DNA of 30,935 bases, taken from positions 288,041 through 318,975 of the forward strand of contig SZWC01000510.1 in the NCBI GenBank assembly GCA_023375785.1. The letters run 5' to 3'. The DNA is from Penium margaritaceum. Its lineage: Eukaryota; Streptophyta; Zygnematophyceae; Desmidiales; Peniaceae. Shown piece by piece: positions 17,483 to 26,714 of this stretch (within the stretch, counting starts at the first letter, position 1; every line of letters begins with the position of its first letter). The notes beneath the pieces were generated by a model. It saw only the letters and a program-made list of their open reading frames with translations. It did no database searches and was not told where the DNA came from. The translations under genes and the position numbers were made by a program.

Positions 17483-19041
17483 AATGAGGACCCGTCCACA
17501 CAGCTCATCAATCCTGGCCGCTTGGAAACCACTCGCCCGCTCGGTGCACCACGCAGACTCGTGGCGGTCTCGCCTTGTCCCGCCACAGGCTCTCTCACAG
17601 CCGCTCACCCTTGTCGCTGCCCACATCTCCAGCACCTAGCAGCAGGACCCGTTCGCAACTCGCTTGCACCTGCACCATTCTTCGATCGCCCACACCCGCG
17701 GGCGGCCTCGTGTGCACCTCTCTCTACACCACACTCAGTGCCCACAATAGTGTGCCACACGCTGCCAGTGGGCCGAGCCTCCACTCTTTGGAGGTACACA
17801 CCTACTATGGTGGCCTTCATTCACCCGGTACCCCTCTTGTGGACCGAGAGCTATCTTCTGCCCGCACTCTTAGGCGGTCCCCTGCCATTGTTGGCCACCG
17901 TCACTGCGGTTGGAGCACTCTGCTCTAGTCGCCGCTGTCTTGCAGTTACCTGCTGCCCCACGTTGCATCATGCCCTGCACATCTTCCATGCATAGCACCA
18001 GGTATCAGGCACACATCTCGGCTGCCTCTGCAGCCACAACAACAGCCACACTAGAGTTGCCACCTCTTGACGACCCTCCAGACGAGGAGCTTGACTCCCC
18101 TCGTAGAGCTGCCCGCTATGTTGACCACGGGTGGGAGGATTCTCACCTCATCGACTCTCCACCATCATGCAACGATGATAAACTTTTATGGTTCTGCGTG
18201 CTTGACAGTTCCTACTGGCACAAGGAGCTCGCAGAACTGGACGAGAGGGAGACAGCTGAGCAGGAGGAGGAGATAAACTGACAGGTGTACATGGCGGACA
18301 ACCTACCTCCATCACCGCCTCGCTCCTTTAACATGCAACCTCCTCGTGATCCACAGTCATCCAACACGTCTGCAACCGACTCCACATCTACTCCATCTCC
18401 CACTGCAGCTGGGTCGGCTGGGCCGCCACCAACCCCAGAGGTACCCGGGGTGATCCCCGTCCTTCCACTTCACACTGACTCCATCGGCCTGGCAGGTGCC
18501 ATTCTTGACGCAGCCTCAGGTGCAGCAGCAACCTTTGCAGCCACTGCCCGTACGTGCAGAGCCCCTACCCAGACAGCTGTGCCCGTGCCGCTGACGCTTA
18601 CGCGCACACAGCGCATCTCTCACATTACTCGCCACCGCAACCGCCAACATTGTTACTCAAGTGACAACAACAGCGGCTTCTGTCACCACTACCGCATCAT
18701 CTGCCGTAGACTCAACTGCATCTGCTGTCAGCTCCATCTGTGCTTCCATTACAGCTGCAGTCCTAACTCCCACAGGTGCTCCGCGGGAGCTGATACCACA
18801 CGTCACCACAGGGGCTCTGATTGCATCAGCATCAGCAGCGGTGGCTGGGGCCACCGTCACTGACCTTCTTTGCCTTACCGTGGTAGTTGCAGGGTGGGTT
18901 GCCGCTCTCTTCTCTTCAGCTGCGGTAGTGGTGGCTCATCTCTTCGCATTGCTGCCCCGTCCCCAGTTCGGTGAGCACAGTCTCTCCTTTGCACTGCACA
19001 TTCCCTTGTTACTTCATCCTCTCTGCATGCTCACTCTCACA
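17483..19041 (+). other. Long leader of copia 2
   Basis: About 1.56 kb separates the primer site from the best gag ATG. It is Pro/Ser/Thr/Ala-codon-rich and has several open frames (17456-17995, 17910-18281, 18285-18863, 18661-19152). Only the acidic frame at 17910-18281 looks protein-like. No known domain is recognised. It may contain a degraded N-terminal extension of gag. Confidence 0.55.
17910..18281 (+). CDS. Acidic 123-codon ORF in the copia 2 leader, unknown
   Basis: I do not recognise this protein. After an Ala/Thr-rich start it becomes strongly acidic: LPPLDDPPDEELDSPRRAAR, then a Trp/Ser/Asp segment, and a C-terminus ELAELDERETAEQEEE that could form a short coiled coil. It ends in TGA. 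The same frame continues after the stop as MADNLPPSPPRSF, Pro/Ser-rich. It stands in the element's leader, on the coding strand. Copia 1 gag also has an acidic stretch (DTWDEEEIEDD) ahead of its core, so this may be a displaced gag N-terminus and not a separate gene. Confidence 0.35.
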   Translation: MEHSALVAAVLQLPAAPRCIMPCTSSMHSTRYQAHISAASAATTTATLELPPLDDPPDEELDSPRRAARYVDHGWEDSHLIDSPPSCNDDKLLWFCVLDSSYWHKELAELDERETAEQEEEIN

Positions 19042-20700
19042 ATGCCAGGACCTGAAGAAACCAAAGAGGCTCTCCAAGCCACCCTTAGTGAGGCCCAGGA
19101 GGCCCGCCGCAAAGCTGAGGATGACATGCAATGCAACAGCGAGGCACAGTAGGCATTAACCGCCACAGTGGTGAGCCTAGTCATAGAGCTCCTATAAACT
19201 GTCTTTGCCCTTGCTACTGTCCTTCCTGCTAATGACACTGCATCTGCTGAATCATTTGTGCCTCCTAATGGAGGTTTCCCCAACTCCTCTTCGGCCGTTC
19301 TTTCAGCAGCCGCTCTCGCTCGCGTCCTCCCACCTGCACGGCAGAGGGACTTTGAGACCCCACCACCACAGTTCACCTCCAAACTCACCTTCACGTCATG
19401 GGAAACACGCTTCAACGCATGGGTCCAAGGGGAACTGTTATGGGAGTACTACTCCCCTCCAAAGGCATCGTTTGTTCCACAGCCAGCTGAGGCTACTCGG
19501 GCCGTCCACGCTCTCATCAATGCCGGACCTGAGAGTCTCCTGGATGACATTGGTACGTACAATACAGACCCAACACGAGGCACACGTGCTGACCCTGTCG
19601 GTGCATACGCCCTCATTCGTCGTCGCAAGACAGTCACTGGGCATGCAGCCCAGAGTGCTCTTACCGTGTAGTTTAACACCTTACAGATTCAGGCTGATGA
19701 GACTGCAGATGAGTATTGGGCGCAAAATCTGCGCCTGCTGCGCGACCTCGGCAAAGCTGCTCTTGAGCCTTTGTCTGCCTGCTTGTCTATTGTTGGAGGC
19801 CTGATTCCAGAGCTTTCTAATCTCTATCTGCATGTCTCCCAGGCAGAACTCGAGCGTCTTACTTCTGCTCCACTACCTGCGGACACACCCTCAGGGATTG
19901 GACCTCTCCATGACTTCACTGCTTCCCGCTTCACTAATTGGTGGAACAGTTTGCAGAACAAACACATGCATCGCGTTGCACTCGCTGCCATCACAACCTC
20001 CTCATCCTCCTCTACAGCCGCTGCCACCTCACTGTCAGTCTCCACTTCACTTTCCGCAGCTCACTTCACTCAGGCGGCTCCTCGTGGTGGTGGTTCCAAT
20101 CGAGGGGGCAACCGCGGTGGGGGCAAAGGGCGTGGAGGTGGCCGGGGTGGCAAGTCATTCTCCGTCTCCACCACTAGCACAGATGTCACCTGCTGGAACT
20201 GTGTCGCTACTAGCCACTCTGCGCCCAAGTGTCCTGTCCCCCATGATGATGTCCTTCTGGCCTCCTCCATGCATGCCCATTGGATGTGCACCAGAGTCAC
20301 CTCCTCTTCCGCGGCTCCGGCGGTGACCGTCATATCTTCTTCCTCCTTTTCCTCAGCCTCCATGCTCGCCACCGCATCTGCTCCCCTTCAGCCATCACCA
20401 TCACCCCTCAGTCCTTGGGATTGGATCCCGCCCCCATCAGGTCCTCTCCACTACGGTCCTCCGTCCTCACACTATTCTACACCCTCCTGGACGCGTGACA
20501 ACGGCCACCTGTCTGACCATTCCTCTGACCGCTCCTCCGATCGCTCCTCTGACCGCTGTGACGAGGAGTGTGTTCTTGAGCGGCGCCTCACTAAACTCCT
20601 CCACCTTCGCTCTCAAGGAGGTGAGAGTGTGAGTGGCCTGTGTCGTGTGTTTGTCTATGAGTCTGATGCCACCCTTCGCGGTGTAGCATCTGGGGGTGTT
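19042..20700 (+). pseudogene. Copia gag (copia 2), joined to RT by deletion
   Basis: I choose the ATG at 19042 because the Glu/Lys/Ala-rich helix it opens (PEETKEALQATLSEAQEARR) is in frame with the conserved core. The core RDFETPPPQF with FTSWETRFNAWVQ matches copia 1 gag. Further on are ADEYWAQNLRLLRDL, ASRFTNWWNSLQNK, an RGG-like Gly/Arg stretch (RGGGSNRGGNRGGGKGRGGG) and CWNCVATSHSAPKC, a canonical C-x2-C-x4-H-x4-C knuckle at 20191-20232. Stops: TAG 19150, TAA 19195, TAG 19669. After HLRSQGGESVSGLC the sequence loses gag-protease similarity and meets RT near 20,700. Confidence 0.85.
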
Positions 20701-21655
20701 CAAGGGGGCCTGAAATTGATGCACTATTGGAGCACGATGTTTACGAGCTGGTGGACCTACCACCAGGCCGCAAAGCCGTCGTGGCCAAATGGGTGTATCG
20801 GCGCAAACTGAACCCAGACAACACTGTTGAGCGGTACAATGCACGTCTCGCGACAAAGGAGTTCTCCCAGATTCCTAGTGTGGATTTTGACGAGACGTTT
20901 GCACCAGTTGGCCGCTATTCAACCGCAAGGGCATTGCTTAGCCTGGTTGCCCAGCATGAATGGGAACTAGAGCAAATGGACGTCAACAATGCTTTCTTGC
21001 ATGGCAATTTGGATGAGGAGATTTACATGGTGCAACCGCCCGGTTTCTCAGATGGGACAAACGGTGTGTGGCGACTGCACAAGGCCCTCTATGGGCTTAA
21101 GCAGTCCCCACGATGCTAGAACGTCGTTGTGATCTCGTTAAGAGATCACAACGACTTTGGAGAGAGGGGGCTTTAGAAGGAGTCCTGTGGACCCTGCTCT
21201 GTTCCTTAGCTCCCCCACAAAACCGTTGGTTGCCATCCTGGTTTATGTTGATGATGTCCTCATTGCATCTCCTGACACCTCCGCCGCCTCTGCTGCTAAG
21301 CCCCTTATGCAGGTAGCCTATAAGATGAAGGATCTCAGTCCGGCCCGTGTCTTCTTGGGCATGGAGCTAGAGCGTGACGGTGCAGGTCACACTCTACACG
21401 TGCACCAGGCTGCGTACGTCCACAGCCTGGGGGAGCGATTCAGTCCCCTCCTCACTGCCATTCCCACTAGTTCTATACCCATGATCCCTACGGGTCAGTC
21501 AGTACTAAAATCCTTGGACCTCTCAAAGCTGGGGGAGACAGTGGATGTGACTGACTACCTTTGAGTCATTGGCTCACTGATGTACCTTGCCACCGCCACA
21601 CGTATTGATGTTGCCTTTACAGTCAACTTTCTGTCTCAATTCTCTCAGTCCACGC
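20701..21655 (+). pseudogene. Copia reverse transcriptase (copia 2)
   Basis: Opens with EIDALLEHDVYELVDLPPGR, the RT N-terminus, matching DELRAIGEHGVYELVDLPPGR in copia 1. QMDVNNAFLHGNLDEEIYM and ALYGLKQSPRC follow. TAG at 21117-21119 replaces the Trp present in copia 1, and a 29-bp hairpin at 21125-21153 shifts the frame. RT continues in the next frame (RRSPVDPALF, ILVYVDDVLIASP with YVDD, VFLGMELERD, GERFSPLL), then TGA at 21562-21564 (CGA Arg expected) before VIGSLMYLATATRIDVAF. Protease and integrase, which should precede it, are absent. Confidence 0.92.
21125..21153. repeat. Perfect 12-bp inverted repeat with 5-nt loop in RT
   Basis: CGTTGTGATCTC at 21125-21136, loop GTTAA, then GAGATCACAACG at 21142-21153. 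Compared with copia 1 at the same place, copia 2 has about 16 extra nt, which shift the frame. The extra bases look like an inverted copy of the adjacent sequence. Confidence 0.9.
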
Positions 21656-22225
21656 CAGCGGCAGCTTGAGGCCGCCTTGCGAGGCGTCCGTTACGCACTC
21701 TCCACACCACGTGTCGGTCTCTACTTTTGTGCAAAACCCTCCCTCGTGGTTGATGTCTTCACTGACAGTGACCGGGCACACGGCTCTGATGCACACAGTC
21801 AAACTGGGTACATTTTCATGGTAGGTGGGACCGTTGTCTCTTGGAAAAATGGCAAACAAGGGTGTGTTTCCCGTAGCACAGCTGAGGCTGAGTATGTTGC
21901 ACTTGGCACAGGCGCGTGTGAGGTTGTCTGCCTGTGTCGCCTGCTACAGCACTTGCGTGTCCCCATCCATTGCATCACTCTACATTGTGACAAATCAAGC
22001 ACAAAGGCCATTGCCGAGAACAGTGGCATGCATCACTCCCACACCAAGCACATCCATGTTGAGCATCACTTTGTTCGTGAGTGCATTGCCGCCGGCATTG
22101 TCCAGGTTGCTTGGGTGGACACACGTTCTCAGAGAGCAGACTTCCTCACCAAAGCACTCAGTCGCAATGTTTTCAAAAGTGCGGTTCATGCTATTGGTCT
22201 CATCTGTCCTCATGATCCAGGTTGA
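21656..22225 (+). pseudogene. Copia RNase H (copia 2)
   Basis: After a second frameshift near 21,655 the Ty1-type RNase H is open to its natural TGA. It shows RQLEAALRGVRYALSTP, VFTDSDRAHGSDAHSQTGY, KQGCVSRSTAEAEYVALG, HCDKSSTKAIAENSGM, HTKHIHVEHHFV and SQRADFLTKALS. The catalytic Asp, Glu and Asp positions are present; CDN has become CDK. It degrades the RNA strand during cDNA synthesis. The stop lies about 80 bp before the polypurine tract. Confidence 0.92.
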
Positions 22226-22300
22226 GTGGCTCTGTATGTCTCACACGTCTCTGTTCGTCTCATCCTCGTGATACTTCATGTGTGTGGGGTGTTTTCCTGC

Positions 22301-22314
22301 GGGTCATGGGGGAG
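22301..22314 (+). other. Polypurine tract of copia 2
   Basis: GGGTCATGGGGGAG directly before the TGTTGAAG of the 3' LTR. Identical to the tract of copia 1. Confidence 0.9.
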
Positions 22315-22848
22315 TGTTGAAGTTCATTGGCCACTCACATCTCTATGCCCTCTTGTCTTCTCCTCCATGCACGCACATGTATAGATTAATTGACATGGGC
22401 ACACCTGGGAAGACGTCAAGCACTCCTACCATGATTGGTGTCTCTAGTGCCTTCAGGCACATGAATGGTCATGACTTGATTCTCTATCTCTTGTGTAGGA
22501 GATGTTAGGGCCCGTACATTCATACTGCCATGCCCTGCATCATGTTTTCTCGGGGAGCTGCATTCCCCGGGTGCTGATCCTTAGGGGGCCACCATGCCGC
22601 GTTTACCTGAGAATTGGTGAGTAGCTGCCATTCGGTTAGTACCAAGCGGTCGGGCTCGACCCCTGGGTGGCGGTGTGTGCTTGCTCGGGTGTGTTTCCCG
22701 TCGTGAGTGCACGCTCACTGGTTGCGAACTCTTGCCCACTCCCCCTTCACTCTCTTTGTCTTGTTTTTTCCGAGTTCGTAAGGCAAGTGTTTCCCGCGTC
22801 CATGGCGTCACGTGTACATGTGCCCTAGGAGGTTGCCTGGTAACTACA
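22315..22848 (+). repeat. 3' LTR of copia 2 (uninterrupted)
   Basis: This 534-bp LTR starts TGTTGAAGTTCATTGG and ends GGTAACTACA. It preserves the intact sequence across the chromovirus target site near 22,558. It is about 74 bp shorter than the reconstructed 5' LTR because of three indels. Confidence 0.93.
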
Positions 22849-22853
22849 TCGGG
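22849..22853. repeat. Target-site duplication of copia 2, right copy (TCGGG)
   Basis: Exact match to 10699-10703, immediately after the 3' LTR. Confidence 0.92.
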
Positions 22854-23259
22854 TGGCCAAAAGACGAACCGAAAGTAGTAGCTGAAGCACAAAAACAAGC
22901 TCCATAAAACTAAGCTGACAAGGAGCAGAAGTGATGTTGCCGAAAAGATGGCTCTCGTGAACTGGCCACCGAGAAGTTTCTTCTGTGCAAATGGCATGTG
23001 TAAGGTGAGAGAGAGACCATCAAAGTAGTTTTTGACCATACTAGCCTGTGTTGGTGTGTGTGGCTTCCACCCATCACGAGCGACGGCTAGGAGAGCAGCG
23101 GTACAGGAGAGCGCAACAACATCATCCCCGATGCGAGCCCGGGAGGCACTGGCACGTCGGCAGGTGGTGGACCACCCACTTGGAGCTGACCGACGACTGT
23201 CCTAGCGTCGGGGATGCTTTCTCGGACCTTTTGCAAAATTTCTACTGCCTTTCCTGGAT
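22854..23259. other. Unannotated spacer
   Basis: Purine-rich sequence with no convincing ORF. It is the host-side flank of copia 2 running into an LTR fragment. From about 23,090 it may include very diverged LTR sequence, but I cannot align it reliably. Confidence 0.4.
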
Positions 23260-23665
23260 GCAGACACAGCTGGCGCCGGAGCACTGACAAGTGGTGGCTC
23301 CACCCACTAGCAGCTGTCAGAGAGCTGCCACGCCGTTTTGGCTGCTTGTTGGGGTGCTTTGCGATTTTTCTGCAAACGCTAGAGTTGTCTCGGTGGACGG
23401 GCTCTTGAGCCCGATTTGTATGTTTTGCATTGTCTGTCCACTGATCGGTGCCGGATTTATGCATATGACCAGTTATAGCGTCCGGATCGAGATTCTGCAT
23501 CTCTAGGTTTAGACGGCATAGCGTTCTGATTTTTCTGCACAGAGTTACAGCCAAAACAATGTTTTTGGGCCGGTTTTAGGACAGGCCTTGCACCGCCGCG
23601 TGCGACACCCGTCGTGCGCCACGCAGGTATTTATGCTGTGGACCTGTCATTTGTTAACTCTCTCT
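23260..23665 (+). repeat. LTR fragment of the copia 1 family, plus orientation
   Basis: From CAGCTGGCGCCGGAGCACTGAC through GGGGTGCTTTGCGATTTTTC, GTATGTTTTGCATTGTCTGT, GATTCTGCATCTCTAGG and GGCCGGTTTTAGGACA to GCAGGTATTTATGCTG, it follows the copia 1 LTR read in its own direction. The TATA-like box is kept. The start and the U5 end with its palindrome are missing. Copia 3 integrase begins about 80 bp later. Confidence 0.85.
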
Positions 23666-23747
23666 CTATATGTGTTTATTTATGGAAGCACATTTGAAAC
23701 TGTGTTTGTGTTGTCTAACCAAACCCTTGCCATTTTGCGTCCGACCT

Positions 23748-24561
23748 GTGTTGACGGATAAGGGGTATGAGGTGCTCTTCCACAGGAAAGACGTAGTGGT
23801 GTGCAATGACGGTTGTGGCGAGGTTGTGATGGAGGCCATGCGTGAGGGCAGTCTCTACATCGTGGATACGAAGGTGATCCCTGCGGCATTGGGCGCAGTA
23901 GACTCGTAGGAGCGCATCGTCAACATGGCCAAGGGAGGAAGCGCTTATCTGGAGCTCTGGCACCGATGGTTGGGGAATTTGGCACCCGTAACCGTTTAGG
24001 AGATGGCGAAGTGCGACATGGTGCGCGACCTCGTCATCAACGGTGCAGCAGACACAACAACAAATGCAGTTGCGCACAAGAAATACGAGCCCTCCATTTT
24101 GGGAAAGGCATGACGCAAGCCGTTGAACAAGAACATGGCTCGCGCAAAGGAAGTGATGGAGGTCGTGCACAACGACGTGCGTGGACCATTCAAAATTCCG
24201 TCAAACAACGGCTTGAGATACTTTGTCACCTTCATTGATGAGTACAGCAAGAAGCTCTTCGTGTACTTAATAAAGCGGAAAGGCGATGTCCTGGAACGGC
24301 TGAAGGAGGACAGCCGGAAGATCATAGTGGTAGAGAGGTACACTAACCAGAAGATCGGAGCGCTACGCAGCAAAAATGGCAGAATACGTGGACTGCAGCG
24401 GGTGGATGGTGCAGGCGGCGCTGCGACACGATAGCAAGCTAGAACCGCGAGTGAAGCCGTGCTTGTTCCTCGGCTACGAGAGTGTGAAAAAGGTGTATCA
24501 ACTCTGGGACCCTCGCATGCAAGAGATCATCCGCAACCGTGATATCAAGTTCGACGAGTAG
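23748..24561 (+). pseudogene. Copia integrase (copia 3), core deleted
   Basis: Starts at DKGYEVLFHRKDVVV, then REGSLYIVDTKV and LWHRWLGNLAPVTV: pre-integrase zinc finger whose second His is Asn. The Cys pair expected around YEPSILGK is lost. VHNDVRGPFKIPS holds the first catalytic Asp, followed by LRYFVTFIDEYSKKLFVY. The second motif reads LRSKNGRI, where RSDNGGEY is usual. The rest of the core, including the catalytic Glu, is deleted, and KLEPRVKPCLFLGYESVK with WDPRMQEIIRNRDIKFDE (C-terminus) follows in another frame. Stops: TAG 23907, TAG 23997, TGA 24111, and two adjacent TAGs ending near 24,564. Confidence 0.88.
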
Positions 24562-24564
24562 TAG

Positions 24565-25013
24565 AGCTTCAGCAGTAGTAGCGATGACATGAGCACCAGA
24601 AACACTCCAAAGCAAGGGAAGTTGTTCCAGCTCCTTGACTATGAGAAGAAGCGGGCGGACGCGGAGGTGGAGGATGCAGTGTCAGAGCATGGCAATGTAA
24701 CAGGTGCAGCAACCGACACAAAGGAATCCGACGACGATACAGTTGGGCTGGAGATCGGGCAGAAAGATCCATCAGAGGAGGCAATACGGGTGCCGAAGGG
24801 CATACTTCTGGCGGATTTTGTGTCGTGTATCGGAGAAAAATCCTTTGGAAGTGCCACCCATCCAGTCGATGTTTCGCCGGACCGGGAGAGTCCTTCGGGG
24901 AGCTGTCCAGTTGATGTTTCACCGGAGCGAGCGGAGTCTGAAGGATCATAGCAGAACGACAAGGCGCCACCAAAACTGCTGTGCCGTAGTAGGAGGCAAC
25001 AGAGAGCAGGGAA
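24565..25013 (+). pseudogene. Copia 3 integrase-to-RT linker
   Basis: A hydrophilic, acidic region in the frame of the integrase C-terminus (SSSSDDMSTRNTPKQGK, EKKRADAEVEDAVSEHG, DTKESDDDTVGLEIGQ) with a short duplicated motif PVDVSPDRESPSG / PVDVSPERAESEG. It ends at TAG 24949-24951 and a frameshift before RT. Typical of the non-conserved spacer in copia pol. Confidence 0.7.
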
Positions 25014-26100
25014 GTGCTTCGACGCACCACCAGCCGATGGATCGGCATGACGCGGTACATGCAGAATGCATCAACAGAACCAACGACCGTGCAAGAGGCA
25101 CTTGCGTGGCCGGAGGGGAAGAAGTGGGATGCCACCATCAAGTTGGAGTTGGCGTCTATTACGGAAAACGATACGTGGGAGCTGGTTGACAGGCCAAAAG
25201 ATGCAAAGGTCATCAGTTCCAAGTGGGTCTTCAAGCCCAAGTTCACAGAAGAAGGTGTGGTGGAAAAGTACAAGGTGCGGCTCGTGGAGAAGGGATACGT
25301 ACAGTAGAAGGGAGAGCACTACGATGAGACATCCGCCCCCGTCGCCAAGTTCACAAGCATCCGATCGATCCTTGTGGTGGCAGTCACAAAGGATATGGAG
25401 CTCCACCAGATGGACGTAAGGATGACCCTCCTCACGGCATCATTGACAAAGAAATCTTCACGGAGGTGCCGGAGGGGATGGAGGCGCCACAAGATAAGGT
25501 GTGCAAGCTGCAGAAGTCTTTGTATGGGCTAAAACAATAGCCCTAATGGTGGTACCAAAAGATTGACAGCTTCATGGCACAACTCGACTTGCAGAGCTGT
25601 GAGGCGGATCACAGCGGTACATGCGGTGCAGCAAGAATCTCCATCAGATCGTTTCGTTCTACGTGGACGATCTGATCCTCTGCTCCTTAGACCTACCGAG
25701 CCCACACTAGCTGAAAGAGCAGCTGAGCAGCAGGTTCCAGATGTTGGACAAAGGGGAGCTGGAGTACTACCTCGGGGTGAGCATTACGCAGAACCGGAGG
25801 GCACGCACGCTTGAGCTGGGGCAGGCCAAATACTTGGCCGAGGTGCTGAAGTGGTACGACATGGAGGAATACAAAGCAGTCTGCAGTCCTGTCTCCACGA
25901 CGTGTGAAATGAGTGGGGAAATGGTGTCGCAAACAAAAGAAGAGCGGGAGGACATGGCAGGGGTACCCTACCAATCGGTGGTGGGTAGCTTCATGTACGC
26001 CATGTTGGCAACTTGACAGGACCTGGCCTACGCGGTGGGCCAAGTGAGCTGGTACGTGGTCGATCCAGGACCAGTGCACTGGCAGGCGGTCAAGCACATC
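25014..26100 (+). pseudogene. Copia reverse transcriptase (copia 3)
   Basis: EALAWPEGKKWDATIKLEL, NDTWELVDRPKDAKVISSKW, VEKYKVRLVEKGYVQ, DETSAPVAKFTSIRSIL and MELHQMDV are RT_2 motifs. A frameshift near 25,420 precedes IIDKEIFTEVPEGMEAP and KVCKLQKSLYGLKQ. Another near 25,625 precedes QIVSFYVDDLILCSL, with YVDD at 25660-25671, then KEQLSSRFQMLDKGELEYYLG, YQSVVGSFMYAMLAT and DLAYAVGQVSWYV. Stops include TAG after VEKGYVQ, TAG and TAA around SLYGLKQ-P-WWY, TAG before LKEQL, and TGA in MLAT-QDLAYAV, where Arg is expected. Confidence 0.9.
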
Positions 26101-26670
26101 CTCTGCTACCTGTAGGCGATGCGGCACGCACGCCTGAGGTTTGAAAGCAAGGGGTTGGCGGACCCCTTGCATTTGTTCTGCTACACAGTTGGAGACTACG
26201 CTGGCAATGTGGACAAGCATAAGTGTACATCTGGCTACGTGTCATTCCTTGCTGGCGCAGTGGTCTTGTGGTGCAGAAGGAAGCAGGATTGCATCACCAC
26301 CTCCACAGTGGAAGTCGAGCAAATCGTGCTGGCCGAGGCGGTCAAGGAGTAGGTGTGACTTCGCAAGTTGCTGGGGGAGCTGGGCATGCCAGTGCAGGAG
26401 CCAACGGTGGTGCAAGAGGACAACACCGGCTCCATCTCGCTTGACTAACAATCCGACATATCACAGGAGGACGAAGCACATTGACGTGCATTATCAGTAC
26501 GCATGGTACATGGTTGAAAAAGGACAGTTGATATTGTAGCACTGTAGCACACACAACATGCTTGCGGATTGCTTGACCAAAGCGCAACACGCGGACCGGC
26601 ACACGATGAGCATGGCCGGACTTGGGATGACCAGCTATGATGGGCTGGAGGGCGCAGCGGAAGATGAGTG
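26101..26670 (+). pseudogene. Copia RNase H (copia 3)
   Basis: ARLRFESKGLADP, CYTVGDYAGNVDKHKCTSGY, VVLWCRRKQDCITTSTVEVE and IVLAEAVKE are the first half. The catalytic Asp of the usual YSDADYAGD motif is changed to Val-Gly. After TAG and TGA in KE-V-LRKLLGELG and a frameshift near 26,435 come NPTYHRRTKHIDVHYQYAWY, HCSTHNMLADCLTKAQHA and a terminal TGA at about 26,668. Likely inactive even apart from the stops. Confidence 0.88.
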
Positions 26671-26714
26671 AGAGCAAGCTAGAGCAGCAGGCATGGCAGG
26701 GGAAAGGGGGAGAA

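Larger units (their letters stand above)
10704..22848 (+). mobile_element. Copia 2 retrotransposon, split by a nested chromovirus, protease and integrase deleted
   Basis: LTRs begin TGTTGAAGTTC, and the whole is flanked by perfect TCGGG duplications. After removal of the nested element (10999-17151 plus one TGCAT copy) copia 2 is about 6 kb. Contents in order: 5' LTR, primer site, a leader of about 1.56 kb, gag with a canonical zinc knuckle, an abrupt junction near 20,700, RT, RNase H, polypurine tract, 3' LTR. No protease active site or integrase is present. Its gag core, RT and polypurine tract resemble copia 1, but the LTRs do not. Nonsense codons and at least two frameshifts show that it is dead. 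Confidence 0.93.
23748..26714 (+). mobile_element. 3' half of a third copia retrotransposon (copia 3)
   Basis: Order: integrase N-terminus, deleted integrase core, integrase C-terminus, linker, RT, RNase H, polypurine tract (AAAGGGGGAGAA, 26703-26714) and the TGTTGAAAATTTTCC start of a 3' LTR. No 5' LTR, gag or protease is found upstream, where copia 1-family LTR sequence lies instead. The proteins are of a different copia lineage from copias 1 and 2 (GYEVLFH, RAKEVMEVVHNDVRGPF, KFTSIRSILV). Numerous stops and four or more frameshifts make it the most decayed of the elements. Confidence 0.88.

Noticed and set aside
17456..17995. 179-codon ORF beginning in the copia 2 5' LTR
   Set aside because: Its start lies in the LTR and it runs through the primer site. 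The composition is typical of C-rich non-coding leader and it is not in the gag frame.
22581..23039. 152-codon minus-strand ORF
   Set aside because: It spans the copia 2 3' LTR and its flank, crosses the element boundary and has no domain.
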